Part shown: positions 1 to 11,639 of the stretch, piece after piece
Numbering within the stretch: the stretch's first letter is position 1
How the letters are laid out: every line of letters begins with the position of its first letter
NCBI RefSeq assembly: GCF_021130785.1
Contig: NW_025776796.1
Span: forward strand, 620,001 to 684,000
Direction of reading: 5' to 3'
Source: Homalodisca vitripennis
Taxonomy: Eukaryota; Arthropoda; Insecta; Hemiptera; Cicadellidae
Length of the DNA: 64,000 nt
The notes under the pieces: model-generated
Databases searched by the model: none
The model's input: the letters and a program-made list of their open reading frames with translations, nothing else
Told to the model about the DNA's origin: nothing
Translations under genes and position numbers: made by a program

Positions 1-179
1 AAATACATTAATGCTTTGAATGTAATTGTGTTAAAATTTCATATAACTTTCAGCTTGTTAACAAATTTATTTATTCTTTAATGTTTTTAGTGTTTTCCTG
101 GTTACATACAACATTAAAACGTTAATATATAATGTTCGTTAATACCAACCCAATTTTCCATAATTTCACTCGGTGTTGC
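1..179. other. A+T-rich DNA, nothing recognised
   Basis: No gene, RNA or repeat block that I recognise is present. The stretch runs into the TA microsatellite that follows. Confidence 0.5.
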
Positions 180-184
180 CTATA

Positions 185-187
<3 letters not shown>

Positions 188-249
<62 letters not shown>

Positions 250-250
250 T
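188..250. repeat. (TA)n microsatellite
   Basis: An uninterrupted alternation of T and A for about 50 bases, ending in a short ACACATATAT variant. A reading frame through it encodes only alternating Tyr-Ile and is not a gene. Confidence 0.95.
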
Positions 251-280
251 AAAATCATCTTTGTGAAAACTTTCTGCAAT

Positions 281-380
281 AGATCAGTTTGTTCACGAGA
301 TATCGTGCGGACAGACGGACAGACAGTATTTTATTTTGTACATTTTCTCGAGTAATGTTTCTCATTTTCGCTTATTGAAA
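281..380 (+). repeat. P-type dispersed repeat fragment
   Basis: The order GTTTGTTCACGAGATATCGTGC, a GACAGACGGACAGACAG run, then a GAGTAATGTTTCTC-like segment recurs at about 25915-26010, 52250-52350 and 55330-55370 on the same strand. It is inverted at 35140-35310. This core is shared with the 5' block (P) of the large repeat units. No coding capacity is visible. Confidence 0.6.
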
Positions 381-839
381 TCAATTGTATTCATGATGAA
401 TGAAGTCCAGCAACTCGCAGAAACAAGCTGGTAATGTCGGTTCTATTTAATAGGAGACACGAAGACATATTTCAAACTTATTTACTATTTTGCGAGTTTT
501 AATGAAAAGATTGACATTTTTATCCTTGTAAAATAGGGCTACCGATGTTACAAACGCCGGAGCCACTTTAATCTTTATTTCTGATCATTATTGAAGCCTA
601 TTAAGGGCTGGAGAATTTGTATTTATATCTCGAGAGCAAACTGACTTATGACTTGTTTTGTAGAGCTTAATTCTTTCTACGTAACATAGAAGTTGAATTA
701 TAATGCACGTTCTTACATGGGATTCGCCTGATTGTCTAAACACATTTACATTATTTTCATGGTTGTCCAATATGACAACGAGGAAATCTTTAAATATTTA
801 ATTTCCCAACAAATAGTATAAGTTTACGGGATTTAATAT
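381..839. other. A+T-rich DNA without identified genes
   Basis: Only short chance reading frames. A small GGGCTGGAG segment near 604 resembles, in inverse sense, the CCAGCCCCT segments at 9840, 24065 and (inverted) 35193. It may be a small piece of the same dispersed family, but I cannot delimit it. Confidence 0.4.
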
Positions 840-950
840 TTGACTTGTACCATGTTTATCCTTGAAAGATGTCTCTCAGGCATATTTAACCAAGTAATTC
901 TCTGAGTATACTTTACACTTTTTATCAAATATGTAAGGAAGGACCTAAAA

Positions 951-961
951 CATTTAGAGAC
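951..961 (+). repeat. Target-site duplication, left copy
   Basis: CATTTAGAGAC lies directly before the RT1 fragment and is repeated exactly at 1478-1488 directly after it. An 11-bp perfect duplication is a typical size for non-LTR target-primed insertion. Confidence 0.85.
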
Positions 962-1393
962 CCCTGGCTGAGGAAGTGGAAGATCAGGATCAACAATAAG
1001 AAGACCGAGGCTATCTGCTTCACCAAACACCCGCAGTATCCGGCCCAGCGCGAGAAGATTCACCTGCAGGGGGACCAACTAAGGTGGACCAAGTCTATTA
1101 AATACTTGGGAGTCGTCCTCAACAGGACTCCAACGACTGGACTTGCCGCCAAAGGGAGGATCCGCCTTGGAATGGCCGCCCGTCAAGGGCTGTCGGCTCT
1201 ACTGAGACCTCACTCCGGACTGCCTACCAACACGAAGCTGCTGCTCTACAAAACGATAGTCCGCCCCATCGTGACATACGCGGCTCCTGCCTGGTATCCA
1301 CACACCTCCAAGACGACCAGGAAGGCACTAGAAGCCTTCCAGAACAGGACACTCCGCCATCTGACGAACACACCATGGGGCTGGACGTACTGA
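962..1393 (+). pseudogene. Reverse transcriptase C-terminal fragment (RT1)
   Basis: An open frame of 143 codons from the truncation point to a TAA-free end at TGA 1391-1393. Visible landmarks are PWLRKWKIRINNKKTEAICF at the start, then IKYLGVVLN (the RT thumb-side KYLGV motif of Jockey-type elements). These are followed by LLYKTIVRPIVTYAAPAWY, the region usual just after the RT core, and RTLRHLTNTPW. The YADD active-site box would lie upstream and is absent. After TNTPW the frame departs from the expected FVRN segment, so the last few residues probably follow a deletion or frameshift. No internal stop is seen, which suggests a fairly recent insertion compared with the surrounding repeat. It cannot encode a working enzyme. 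The internal ATG at 1106 is not a real start. Confidence 0.88.
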
Positions 1394-1477
1394 TGATCAG
1401 TAGCCATTCTGCTTGTTGCAGAGACGCTACCACAGAAGGAACGAGAGTGCCGGCCTACCCGCTGCCTGCCTGCCTGC
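962..1477 (+). mobile_element. RT1: 5'-truncated Jockey-like non-LTR retrotransposon
   Basis: A G+C-rich insert in A+T-rich repeat DNA, bounded by a perfect 11-bp target-site duplication (951-961 and 1478-1488). It carries the C-terminal part of a reverse transcriptase (962-1393) and ends in a short tandem tail of about four TGCC units. The upstream and downstream flanks join to give an intact pre-M1/M1 repeat segment, so the insertion is clean. Endonuclease, ORF1 and the RT active site are missing through 5' truncation. The tail unit differs from that of RT2-RT4 (CTTGA/CTTGGA), so RT1 belongs to a different, related element. Confidence 0.9.
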
Positions 1478-1488
1478 CATTTAGAGAC
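1478..1488 (+). repeat. Target-site duplication, right copy
   Basis: Exact second copy of CATTTAGAGAC, immediately after the TGCC tail of RT1. Confidence 0.85.
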
Positions 1489-1512
1489 GATTTTGAAGGT
1501 GATTGTAAACTG

Positions 1513-1545
1513 ATTCTTTCTGTACACTTAGAGTACTTAAAGGAT
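1513..1545 (+). other. M1 stem-loop, type a
   Basis: Left arm ATTCTTTCTGTAC (1513-1525), loop ACTTAGA, right arm GTACTTAAAGGAT (1533-1545). Eleven of 13 positions pair (one T-G wobble). The stem starts 35 bp after the RT1 tail. Confidence 0.65.
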
Positions 1546-2780
1546 TTAAATCAATACACCAGGGGTTCTTTCTGTTTGCCCACCAAATATACGAAATTTA
1601 TTTTTTCATTAAGATAAACTTCAATAACAAATACAAAAAAAAATAATTTTATATTTCCTCAAAGATTAAAATTATGTTAATAATTACATTATTACGAGGA
1701 ACTGTTTCAATTTGTTTTTCTGTAATTATTAATCGCTAAATCTAAGATTTAAACTACTTTGGGTAAGAAGTATAGTTAGAGAAAAACTTTGAATTGTAAA
1801 TAATTAAAGTAACTCATATATTAGTCCTGGTCTTTGCCATAGTACTGGGTGAATCCCGGTGTAGATTTTCTACGCCCTGCGTGTCTAATGACTTTACTTA
1901 TTATACTGAATTACGAAAGGATTCCTGGTCCTTATCAAGCTTTTAGCCTAGTCGCACTTGTTTTGGGTGGGCTTCTCCAAATCAACGTGGTGTGTGTTCA
2001 ACGACTTCTGTAAACAACTTTTGAATTTATCGAAAAACATTTAATTACATGTCCTTTGTTGTTTCTATGGATATTAGAAAAATTTTATTATTCACCCTGT
2101 TGTATATGTTTTACCTTTTCTTTATTTATTTTGGTTTTCACCTTCACGTGCTTTTGTACATTAAACTAACATTAAATCCGATTCATGTTATCTGAATACC
2201 CATGCAGATAAAAACTATAGAGACAAACAAGTTTTGTTACTTGTTTTAAAATATCGTGTAAATGATAAATTATTATTGTTAAGGTACAATATCCAGGGAC
2301 ACTAGTAGATATTTCTTGTTATTACCAATTATTATATCTGCAAATAAAAGAACTTGCGTAGATTTGTTCAAAGCTTTCGCAATAATGTATCAGCCTTAGT
2401 AGTCTACAATACAGTACATTTACACTGAAATTATGTAGTGCCTTATTGAAAACAAAATACTATTTTGATAAGTTATGAAATAAACAACCAATTATTTGAA
2501 AAACAGGAGAGCAGGTGGAGATTAAATACATTTCATATAATTTTCAAATAGTCTGTGGTGATTTATTCTTAATTATCATGTCGTGTATAAGACTGATAAA
2601 CTGAAAGCTATAACTATTTTCGTAACCAGTCTGAAATGTTCAAACTACTGGCCTAACACCAGTAGGGTTGTCCCACTAGCTTAATTAACTCCCCATACTT
2701 ATTGCATGGTGGACATATCCGCACAGGACGTAAAGGATTTTAACAAATGTATTCTCTCTTTATATTAAGAATTTTCAATT

Positions 2781-5639
2781 GCAGTATTGAACCACTCTTG
2801 ATTATCATATGCATGACTAAAATATAATTAAAAGTTTAATGATATTTCCCAAATTAAGATGAAGTCACTTATTTAACGTAGCATTGTGTACCTATTACAA
2901 ATTTGTACCTTTCATTTGCAACGATTTTAGTGTGATGTTTACCTTTTACAGGCAAAGTTAGAAGAATTAGGTCCTTTCTCACAGTTAACTTGCGAACATA
3001 CGATATAAATATAAAATTACTTGTAAATTCTGTCGATATTCTATACTTATATTACATGTAACGAACAATTTGCTGTTGATCCTAACGACTTCAAGGCGCT
3101 TTATTGACAACATTATAAGATGTTTTTCCGGTTTCTAATTTAAATCACTGGATATATGTATGTAAAGCTTAACTTAACATTTCGCACTGGGAAAACTGAT
3201 TTAACCGAATTAGTTCACTCCTGTTTCCATCTGTATGTCTATATGTCTCTCTGTCTGTATGTATATCCGTTTCACTGTCCGTATCTGTTTTATGTCCACA
3301 TCTTAAATACGAACTGACTTACAGACAAACTGTGCATTAAGCTTCACTAGTTTGTATCAAAAAATTAAAAAAATACGACAACTGATAGAGCTGATCACTA
3401 AAGATTTAAGACTGGAACTAAGCTAGAGTTAGCAAAGTCCAAAGTTCAAGTTCAAGTCAACATTCAAAGTTCTTGTGTGACAGCAATTATTGTCAGTATC
3501 ATCGGCCTTGTATTTGTTGATTCTCCTCCTTATTTTATGGGATAAGATCTTCACATAGGCCAGTGGCCCATGGAAATAGCCGTAACAAGCCTTAAGAGGT
3601 AATCAACCTTTCTTGTGACGAAAAACTTCAATGCATGCCATAAGTTATAACAATACAAAGATCCATAGATGAACATGTTGGATACCAGAAGTTAAGAAGC
3701 TCAGTGTGTTGTACTTGCTAGTGCACTGCGCCGCACCGCCTGGTAGCCATAGTGTTAAAGTTGAACTTTATCAAATTTCGTGTAAAATTTACTAATTTAA
3801 ATGGCTTTTTATAGTTTAATGGAGGATTAAAAACTTTTAAATTACTTTTTTATTCACAATTTACTTTGAATTTACAATGGTCACGTAAGAAATGAACTAC
3901 ACATTTAGTGTTGAATTTTTATTAAAATGTTATCAGAATATTTATTATGTACCTTTCAGGCGTATAAAGTAAGTACAGTAAGTAAAGTGAGTAAAGCATG
4001 TAAATTAATTAAATCAATATTAAAGGAAGTAAGACCTTATTTTACCATACTAAGTTAGGATTATAAGATGCCCTCTCTAACACTTAATTTTGGGACAAAC
4101 GGCTAATGTGACTTTCGAACCACCACCAATGGTAACCATTAATATGATAAGTGAGTTGAAATGATAATTAATTAACTTTATGATATCCTTGGAGTTAAGT
4201 ATTAGATACAGTTAGTTAATTGAACTGGATTCCTGTGCTAACGATCTACATTATAATATATGGACCATACCGGGATGATCAAATTATTTGTAACTTAATT
4301 ACCTTCTGAACATAAATTTAAATTATACAAAGCTTGATGATATTTTTAAACCCTAAAATTGCTGCCATCGCACTGCGCGAGGTTAAGTCGGCGTTTCCCT
4401 CAGATTATATAACGTCCATAATTGATATTATTTTTAAATGTACCGTATTTTACATAATAATATAATATACAAATGGTAGTATAACGTAAAACGCATTTTA
4501 TTAAGTAAATGGTAACTTTGGTAAAGTTTTAAGGATTTCAAGTGGGATTTTTTAATTTTATTTCCAGTTGTTTCCAAAAATTGCCAATATTAAAGTTGTC
4601 TTGATTTTTTATATGTTGGGGTGTGTTTGGTAATATAATAGTGATATGCTGTTCTAAATTGGAAAAAATGTAAAAAAAAAATTAACTAATGAAATGGCAG
4701 TTGGTTGCAATTCTTACTTTCGTATTCTTCAGTTTTTGCTGCAAAAAGTATACATGGTATGTTACACTTTGTTCATTCTAATTTCGTTTTTCATTACCTA
4801 TCGTAATCCACATATTAAGTTATACTTAAAATAATTCACTCCAAATAAATTTATTTGGTGATTTAATTATATGGGCATTTATATTTAGATGTAATAAACT
4901 GAAGTTCATTTAAATCTCAGAAACATCCCCTCAGCTGTATAATCGCTAGCTTATCGCTAGCTTACGATAAAGGTTATGTGTAGTATAATTCAGTTTGGTC
5001 TAATCACCTTTTTACTTCCATTTCGAAAAAATTTAAATATATAGCCTAATATTCATAATATTTAGTACTATTGACGACACATTCCGTAAAAAATTGCTGC
5101 TTTTTGAATTTATTATTATTTATACTTCTTTAAAGCTATTTAAAAGAACAATAAGGCTTATGCGCAATCTCATTTTTCTTGTGGCATTCGAAAGTTAGAG
5201 GCGGGAGCTTTTTATTTACACCTTAAAAGTTTAGCTATAGGTTATAAATTATCGGAAGGCTGGGTTTGCGTAGAGTAGAATAAAACGCTCTGATATATTG
5301 TTTCAAGAAAGTGAAATTCTACGCCTGAAAAAATGCAATTAATTTTTATTTACTCATATTTACAAAACTTTTTTTTCTATAGTGCCATATTCTGACAACA
5401 CCTAGATATGTGAATATAGTTGGAATTAAAACTATTAACCAAGAAATCGTTGGCGATAAAAAACAGTTTTAATCAAAGACATATTTTATATCATAATCAT
5501 TTTACTCGTTTTAGAAATTTAAAGCTAATTATATGTTCCTTTCTTAATGTTTTTTTTTTTAAGTCAAGGAGTAGTTGATTCTTAACAGCAGTAAGTAAAC
5601 AGAGTCACTTATCTCTGTTGACTACAGATGACATTGACT
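2781..5639. other. A+T-rich DNA without identified genes
   Basis: Short reading frames only. Small notable items: a CT/TATG-rich stretch of CTGTATGTCTATATGTCTCT type near 3228-3300; a GC-richer patch near 3715-3745 (CACTGCGCCGCACCGCCTGG); CGCACTGCGCGAGG near 4370; and a local tandem of TTATCGCTAGC at about 4948-4970. None supports a gene. Confidence 0.5.
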
Positions 5640-5830
5640 GACTGACAGGCAGGGCTGTACGTAGCTTTGGCGAGCCCTGAGAATTATATTCGGACGGGCC
5701 CCGTCATATACCATCACTCGCCTCGGTACTAAGGGCTCTGGCCCCGATACAATTACCTGAAAAAAGCGTTTTCTGAGTACGGACCTGCTGACCGGACTAC
5801 ACCCTCTCCTCTCCAAAATAAACATAGAGA
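5640..5830. repeat. G+C-richer island, possible DNA-transposon remnant
   Basis: Starts with a small perfect inverted repeat, CAGGGCT (5650-5656) and AGCCCTG (5673-5679), followed by CGGGCCCCGTC and CTCTGGCCCCG. CAGGG-type starts occur in hAT-like elements, but I could not identify a matching opposite terminus or a target duplication. The 85-codon minus-strand frame over it (5622-5879) resembles no protein I know. Confidence 0.3.
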
Positions 5831-6744
5831 AATCAGTTTTCACTAAGTTATTTTCCGACGGGTCACATTTTTTACTCATGATTTTTTGTCTCTAAGATAT
5901 TATTAATTAACAGAATTATTTAAATTATATCCGTAATTTATTTTACATAAGATTAATTCCATTTTTTTGTAAAATGAATAAAAACATAATAAATTATCAA
6001 TGACCTAAAATGATCAAGTCATTAAGGTGCATGTATGTTCTTTTCCCATTAAGTTTCTTAATTAATTTCAAATTATTACAGTAATTCTTTGGAAAGTAAA
6101 AAATAATCATAAATTTTATATGTTTTAATTTTTATGTATAGTTTTATTCTTTTGTGATTATTTTTCATGATTAGGGATTTTAATGATTATTTAATAATTT
6201 CCTTCTTGTTACCTATAATAATTATTACATAACGAGCTGTGATTTTATTTTGTAGTTTTAGATATTTACTGCTTTATGTTGAGTTATGTGTTTTGTAGAA
6301 ATATATGCTATTTCAAGTTTTTTTTTTACTATAATTTACGAGTAGTGCTATTACTCTTTTAGGTTAATTTTCATCAACATGATCGTTAGTTATAATATTT
6401 ATAAGAGGCATGTAGGTTATTGATTAGTATTCCTTTCAAATTGATTACATACAGAATATCTACCATCTGTATTCTACCATCTATGCTTGTCTTTGTAAAT
6501 TGGCTGCTGCCGTTGGAAATAAATAAATAAATATCTAGCACCACAACTTACCTGCACTGCTATATCTCTATGCGTTATGTGTGCAAAACTCCGTTGCTTC
6601 ATCGTGCTTATAGATCATCTGTATACATCGTAGAGCACTCAATTATGTACCTTATGAGCAATGAGACTACCACTTCACATATTTATAGGAGTGTCTGATG
6701 TCAAGTCGATGGAAATAATGCATTGTGAGCTTCTTCGTGGTAAA
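5831..6744. other. A+T-rich DNA without identified genes
   Basis: No gene signal. It contains the first copy of a 22-bp direct repeat (6552-6573) whose twin is at 6932-6953. Confidence 0.5.
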
Positions 6745-6870
6745 TTTTCTATGGATCTCTTCAGACGAAAATGACTCCTGCTTCCAGGAGTCATGTCGGA
6801 AACAGAGTCAGATACCAGACGCTGCAATAAAAGGAAGTTGAACTGGAGGTAAACTCAAAATTCTAAATAT
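6745..6870 (+). repeat. F repeat, copy 1, with perfect hairpin
   Basis: The order GGATCTCTTCAGACGAA, TCAGATACCAGACGCTGC, GAACTGGAGGTAAACTCA is shared with 15680-15800 (CCCTTCAGACGAACATGACT, AACGCTACACG, GAACTGAAGATAAACTCATC). It is also shared with 60295-60410 (CAGACGCTGCACTAAG, AAGGTGAACTCAAC). All three copies lie on the same strand. It is short, non-coding and of unknown class. Confidence 0.6.
6771..6794 (+). other. Perfect 10-bp hairpin in F repeat
   Basis: ATGACTCCTG (6771-6780), loop CTTC, CAGGAGTCAT (6785-6794). The arms are exact reverse complements. In the copy at 15695-15715 the arms are partly decayed (TGACTTC / GAGTCA). Confidence 0.85.
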
Positions 6871-7569
6871 TCACTATATTTCTCAACTGTGCCAAATAGC
6901 TTACATACAGATTGTCTCACCCTACAACTAACTGCACTGCTATATCTCTATGCTGGTTGATGACGATAAAGTAGATCTACTAAATTCCTCATTTGAGTTT
7001 GTATTACTGTTTAGGATTATAGTAGAGAGTTACGATTAAGCAGTTTCTTTGCTATGGATGGATACTTATGACTATTTATTACCTGAATCACATGCTTATG
7101 GACGACGGCTGAAGGAGATTGGTCATATCCTTATTTTTATACTGATAGTTTCATATAGGACTCAAACCACCTTACAGCGAAGCGGAGGACCATAGAGGAC
7201 TTTGCGCTTGAAGATAGCCAAGGGCTGGTAGGTCACAAGGGACCTTACACCTACACATCAGCCTTAAAATTGCTTATACCAGGGATTATAGTTCCGGGGT
7301 AGATCTTGGTTCATGGTGCCATAGCATAAGCTATTACCTACAAAATAAATCGTGTCCTTTTTTCGATTTCTTATTTTTATTAGTATAATTTTTTACCTGA
7401 AGAATTTTTAATCCTGGTACTAACCAGCCTAATTATTATTATACTAGGTATTAATGAGCTAAGATATCCACGGCAATTGTATTAGTATCGAACTTAGGAC
7501 TTTCTTGAATGTAGGAGTATTCCTTGCGAAATATCTAGGGGACTTTATCGATATAAACCTTTAGTTGTT
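6871..7569. other. A+T-rich DNA without identified genes
   Basis: Carries the second copy of the 22-bp direct repeat at 6932-6953 and otherwise nothing recognised. Confidence 0.5.
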
Positions 7570-9880
7570 ATTCTGTCTACAACTAAAACACGTACGATGA
7601 TTTCAAATCTTATTTACTTTAGAATATTTAAATTACGTTATATGCAATGTAGTATACTTCAAAGGTTACATATTAAAAATATAAAAAATATTTATTATAC
7701 AAATACGTCACTGTTTAGTTATAAACACGGTAAACTCAGTTTATTGCAATTTTTATTTATATCTAGCAACCAGTGATTATTTATAAAATAATCTTACAAC
7801 TCAAACTCGGACCCTTTGCGTAATATAGCTGAGTCGGTAAATACATACCTACCAAGACAGTAGAAGATGTCTGCTAGGCACATTCTAGTAATCTTTCTTC
7901 AGCAGGTGTCCACTAGATGTGAAACTAAAGGTCTTGTAGTACTGTCCTGAAAAGAAAATTATAAAACTATTAAAGTTAAAAATATTTAATTTATGAAAGC
8001 CATAATGCAGTCCGGTAAGATATTGTTGGTTCAACTCTATTACAAGAAACAGATCCGGTGTTCGATTCTGTAACTAATTCATAAAAGTAAAAGTTACAGA
8101 ATATTTTTCTTTTGAAAACTACCATATACTATTTTTAAATTATCAGTTGAAATTTTTTATTTATTATCAGGTATGTAAAACAGCCCCAATTCCACACTGC
8201 TTAATTCTTTAAACATGACCAATTACATAACGATTCTCCCTGTATTCTTTGGGTACAGAGCGGATTATAAACAACCTACAACACAAGTTTTCCTGTTTTA
8301 AAACAAAGATATGACAACCTTAATAAACCCAGACACAAAACTAAATGAAATAACAAGACTTATTAGAATTTAATTTACTCTAGTATTAGTGTTGTCACTT
8401 CGTGTAACTGTTGCGGTGTTCTGTCACTAAAACTAGGATGTGTAAACTGCTTTGATAGGTGAGAAAACGAGGAGAAGAAGGTGTGATTTCTAAAAAAAAT
8501 AATAAAAGTAACTCATCTGTACGTTCTGGTCCTGGTCCTGGCCATAATGTATCCCAGAGGAGTTTCCTGGATGTGCTCAAAATAAAACAAACATAAACTA
8601 ACCTATAGAAAAATTACTGAACATAATGTATCTTGTTGTTTCTATGTATTTAAATAATTTTTATATATTGTACTGTTGAGCATGATTCAGCTGTTTCCTT
8701 AGTTTATTTTAATCTAGACTTGTGCAGCCATGTCTTTTCTTACGTTACGTCTATTATTGAAATGGAACAAAATGCCCGTTAGGTGATTATATAGTCGTAC
8801 ATTCTATAGTTACTAATATATCATATAGCATTATACTATACAGCCACATCTACACAACCTACGTGGGCTTTACAAAATATCTGATTTAAGTATTCTGCAA
8901 ACAAAGTGTACTTTTAAATGTCTCCCAAGAATTATTCCTAATTATATTTGACGAATTTATAGCTAATAAAGTTTTTGAAGGGACAGGATATCTATGGATA
9001 TTTGCTTCGCTTAGTGATACAATGTAATCAGTAACACTACGTTTCGCGATATGCAATCTGATCTCTTCTTCTGGTAAATTACTAAACTAATGCATGACTA
9101 CAACCTATGTTAAAGTAAATAAAACATACCAGAGCATTGTGACACGCGTAAGTCTGGAACCAAAACAGCCATGTTGTGAGTCTATTCCATGCACCCTTAC
9201 TAAAACATGCACTTTATTAAACTAAACACTAATTATTAAAACTGAACAACTAAAGTCATAAAATAATAAGTTTTATAACAATTCACACATAATATTCGTT
9301 TATTCGTAGAAAGTATATAACATTTCTGAAGCTTATGGATTCATAGTAAAGAGTAAATAATTCAGGTTTAATTAGTATTGTGCAAATAAATTACCACTTA
9401 TATCAGAAGAATAACAAATATTTTGACTTTATGTTTATACGGAATTTTATGGCGTTAATATGTTCATCCTTAAAAATGTGTGTAAACTAACTCACGTGTA
9501 GTCTAAGTATTTTTACCGCCAAATCTTAAACAAGTATGGGTTAGCTAATTTTAAGGTTACATGCTAGTAAGACGATACGTGTATGGTGGGACTTCTACAA
9601 ACCTACGCTTTCTGATTTAGAAAAACTTCTGGCTCAAAATGTTTACATTTTTTATAACAGATTATAATTTGCCTGACTGCCTCGTTTAAGAAAATATACA
9701 GGCATGCATACGTAGGTTAAGAAGGCTATTTCATTAAAACACTTCTATTTCCGACCTTTTTAATTAATTTCCGACCTTGTCAAAAACATGATTTCCAGAA
9801 GTGCTTTACCGTATAGTAGACCAAATTTGTTAATATTTATCCAGCCCCTCGAGTAGTGGGCTTTATATTTGCTGGATAAC
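7570..9880 (+). repeat. Repeat unit 2 (type b), paralogue of 22040-24080
   Basis: Matches 22040-24080 in order over more than 2 kb. Shared points include the GCTGAGTCGGTAAA segment (7830 and 22246), GCACATTCTAGTAATCTTTC, the type b stem-loop (8233), M3 with ATATATTGTACTGTTGAG (8668 and 22915), and ACAGGATATCTATGGATATT. Further shared points are CTAAAACATGCACTT, GGGACTTCTACAAACCTA (9590 and 23803) and TTTATCCAGCCCC (9835 and 24060). M2 at about 8509-8580 reads TTCTGGTCCTGGTCCTGGCC. The 61-codon minus-strand frame at 8395-8580 is this M2 block read backwards and is not a gene. Confidence 0.75.
8233..8265 (+). other. M1' stem-loop, type b
   Basis: Left arm ATTCTCCCTGTAT, right arm GTACAGAGCGGAT (8253-8265), loop of seven bases. 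Eleven of 13 positions pair, including two wobbles. Confidence 0.6.
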
Positions 9881-11639
9881 TTATTGAAATGAACTGGACT
9901 CCAGCGACTCATGAGAATAAGCTTATAATTATTACACTTTAAATACAAAGCAAGATATGAACCATACCAACACTAATATTTCAAACACAAAGTCAGCCAT
10001 AATGTTTGTCATCTTAATTATATCGAAGGCTATCATTGGAGAGTTAAATTATAGGCAGCGCACCGTTTAAAATTACTCATGAAACATCAGCGAACCCTTT
10101 TAGGCAACACTTGGTGTAGCCTTGGTGTGTAACATTGTAATAGACCTGTGACAGAAACGGTGGAAACGTTTCTCTAGTTTTATTAGAGTTGTTTTAATCC
10201 ATACTCATTCTATAGGTTTACGTCTGAAATCAATTTTCCAATTAAACTGTAATTTTTATTACTTTCTATCCTTCTTAAGATCTTGCAATATGTTTATGAG
10301 AAGTTAACACGAATAATATATACCTTATGGGAAAATATATTATGACATTGATCGTAAAATTCGAGATAATATCACAGTAGCTAAATATCACCTATCACGT
10401 AGAAATAACATTAATTCATGTTTTATTAACAAGATTATAACGGGCATATTCCATATGTGTTGTTAATTAAACCACAAGAACTTAATCATTCCGAAATAGG
10501 TTGAGGACGATAAATCATACCACATTCTTTAGGACGTAATAGAGATTTGAATAGTAATTAAAAGATTTTTCATACTACCTTGGTTTTGATGAAAAAGCTC
10601 TCACTGGTAAATTAAAAATTACCGGAGTTAAAAAGTTTAAACGAATATCAAAGAGATAAAAAAATTCCGAGGCCGGAGGCACTTAATGTAATGTAGCAAT
10701 TGAATCGATTTTTTTGGAAGCAAAAAGAAAAAAAGAGACTTTAGAAAGAAAGAAATTATAAACTAATTATGAACTAATAATAAAATAATGATTCACAAAA
10801 GTATGAACCTTTGTGAATACTGTGGTAAAATAGTAGTAATTATCTGGACTAAAGTAATCTTTATGAGGTACTTGTAATAAAAAAAACCTTCTTTTGTGAG
10901 AGAGCATAATATAAAAGGATAATAAACTGTTAATGAGTGCACAGATTGTGAATTTGCGAGTTTTAAAAACTATTATGTTTTGCAAAAATTCTAAGAATAG
11001 TACAGTTATAACCCCTAGATCAAGCAAAAGACGTAATATTGGTCTTTTATAATATTTCAATACTTTTTCAATGAATACAACTATTAAGTGTTCTTTATTT
11101 CCTTGAAACAATGAACGATAACTTTGCTTACTCTACTAAACCCCAGATAGGTATACGGTTATACGAGCTGTCAGTACTCAGAATTATACTATATACAACT
11201 TTTTGATAACGATTTTGTGCGTTTATTAGCGATTTGTTGAAATTAATATACTTAAAATCGAAACAAAGCATGTGTTTCGAGACTGAAGTTTGAATATTTT
11301 GTCGGCTATCTCAGAAATGGGTGGTCTTACTGGTCTTGGATGTATTTTATTCAACTTTTCAGTTCCAATAGATTTAACTGGATCCAATAACTTTGAATAA
11401 CTAAAAAACTATTTCTGCTCTATAAAAAATCGGTTTCGCTTTATTTCCGTCCTTTCCTGGAAAATCAGTTGAACTCTTTGGACAGCCGTAGCTCGCTAAC
11501 AAAGCGATTACCGACATATGTTTATATGAACTTTTTCACATTTTGATGAAAAAAAACCACCCGAGAAGTTTGTCAGTTTACTCGTGGGACACCCTGTATA
11601 TGCACTGGACCAGTGTTTTATGCCGTGATAAGGTGTCGA
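9881..11639. other. A+T-rich DNA without identified genes
   Basis: The longest frame is 114 codons on the minus strand (10767-11111). It is rich in Leu, Phe, Tyr, Ile and Lys, as expected of chance reading in A+T-rich DNA, and resembles no family I know. No repeat block is identified. Confidence 0.5.

Larger units (their letters stand above)
840..2780 (+). repeat. Repeat unit 1 (type a), interrupted by RT1
   Basis: Pre-M1 sequence (CTTGAAAGATGTCTCTCAGG at about 853, matching about 56517 and 42746) is split by a retrotransposon at 962-1477. The unit then continues with the stem-loop at 1513, M2 at 1806-1890 (TAGTCCTGGTCTTTGCC and GTGTAGATTTTC), M3 at about 2050 and M4 at about 2140-2370 (TATAGAGACAAACAAG, ATATCCAGGGACAC). 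Next come a GTCTGTGGTGATTT segment at about 2550, M6 at about 2645-2690 and M7 at about 2705-2775. It is one of the most complete copies and serves as a ruler for others. Non-coding. Confidence 0.7.

Noticed and set aside
173..355. 60-codon frame through the first TA tract
   Set aside because: Its length comes from the (TA)n run read as Tyr-Ile. There is no start context or homology.
5622..5879. 85-codon minus-strand frame
   Set aside because: Lies on a possible DNA-transposon remnant and resembles no known protein.
7798..7890. tRNA-like A-box (TAGCTGAGTCGG) in the M8 piece, as a SINE head
   Set aside because: The A-box-like and B-box-like segments are in inconsistent order and strand among the three copies (7.8, 22.2, 24.9 kb).
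8395..8580. Minus-strand Pro-Gly-containing frame as a silk-like or repetitive protein exon
   Set aside because: Other copies of the same block contain stops or shifts at equivalent positions, so the frame is not conserved.
10767..11111. 114-codon minus-strand frame
   Set aside because: Composition is typical of A+T-rich chance frames, with no motif, no paralogue and no splice or promoter evidence.
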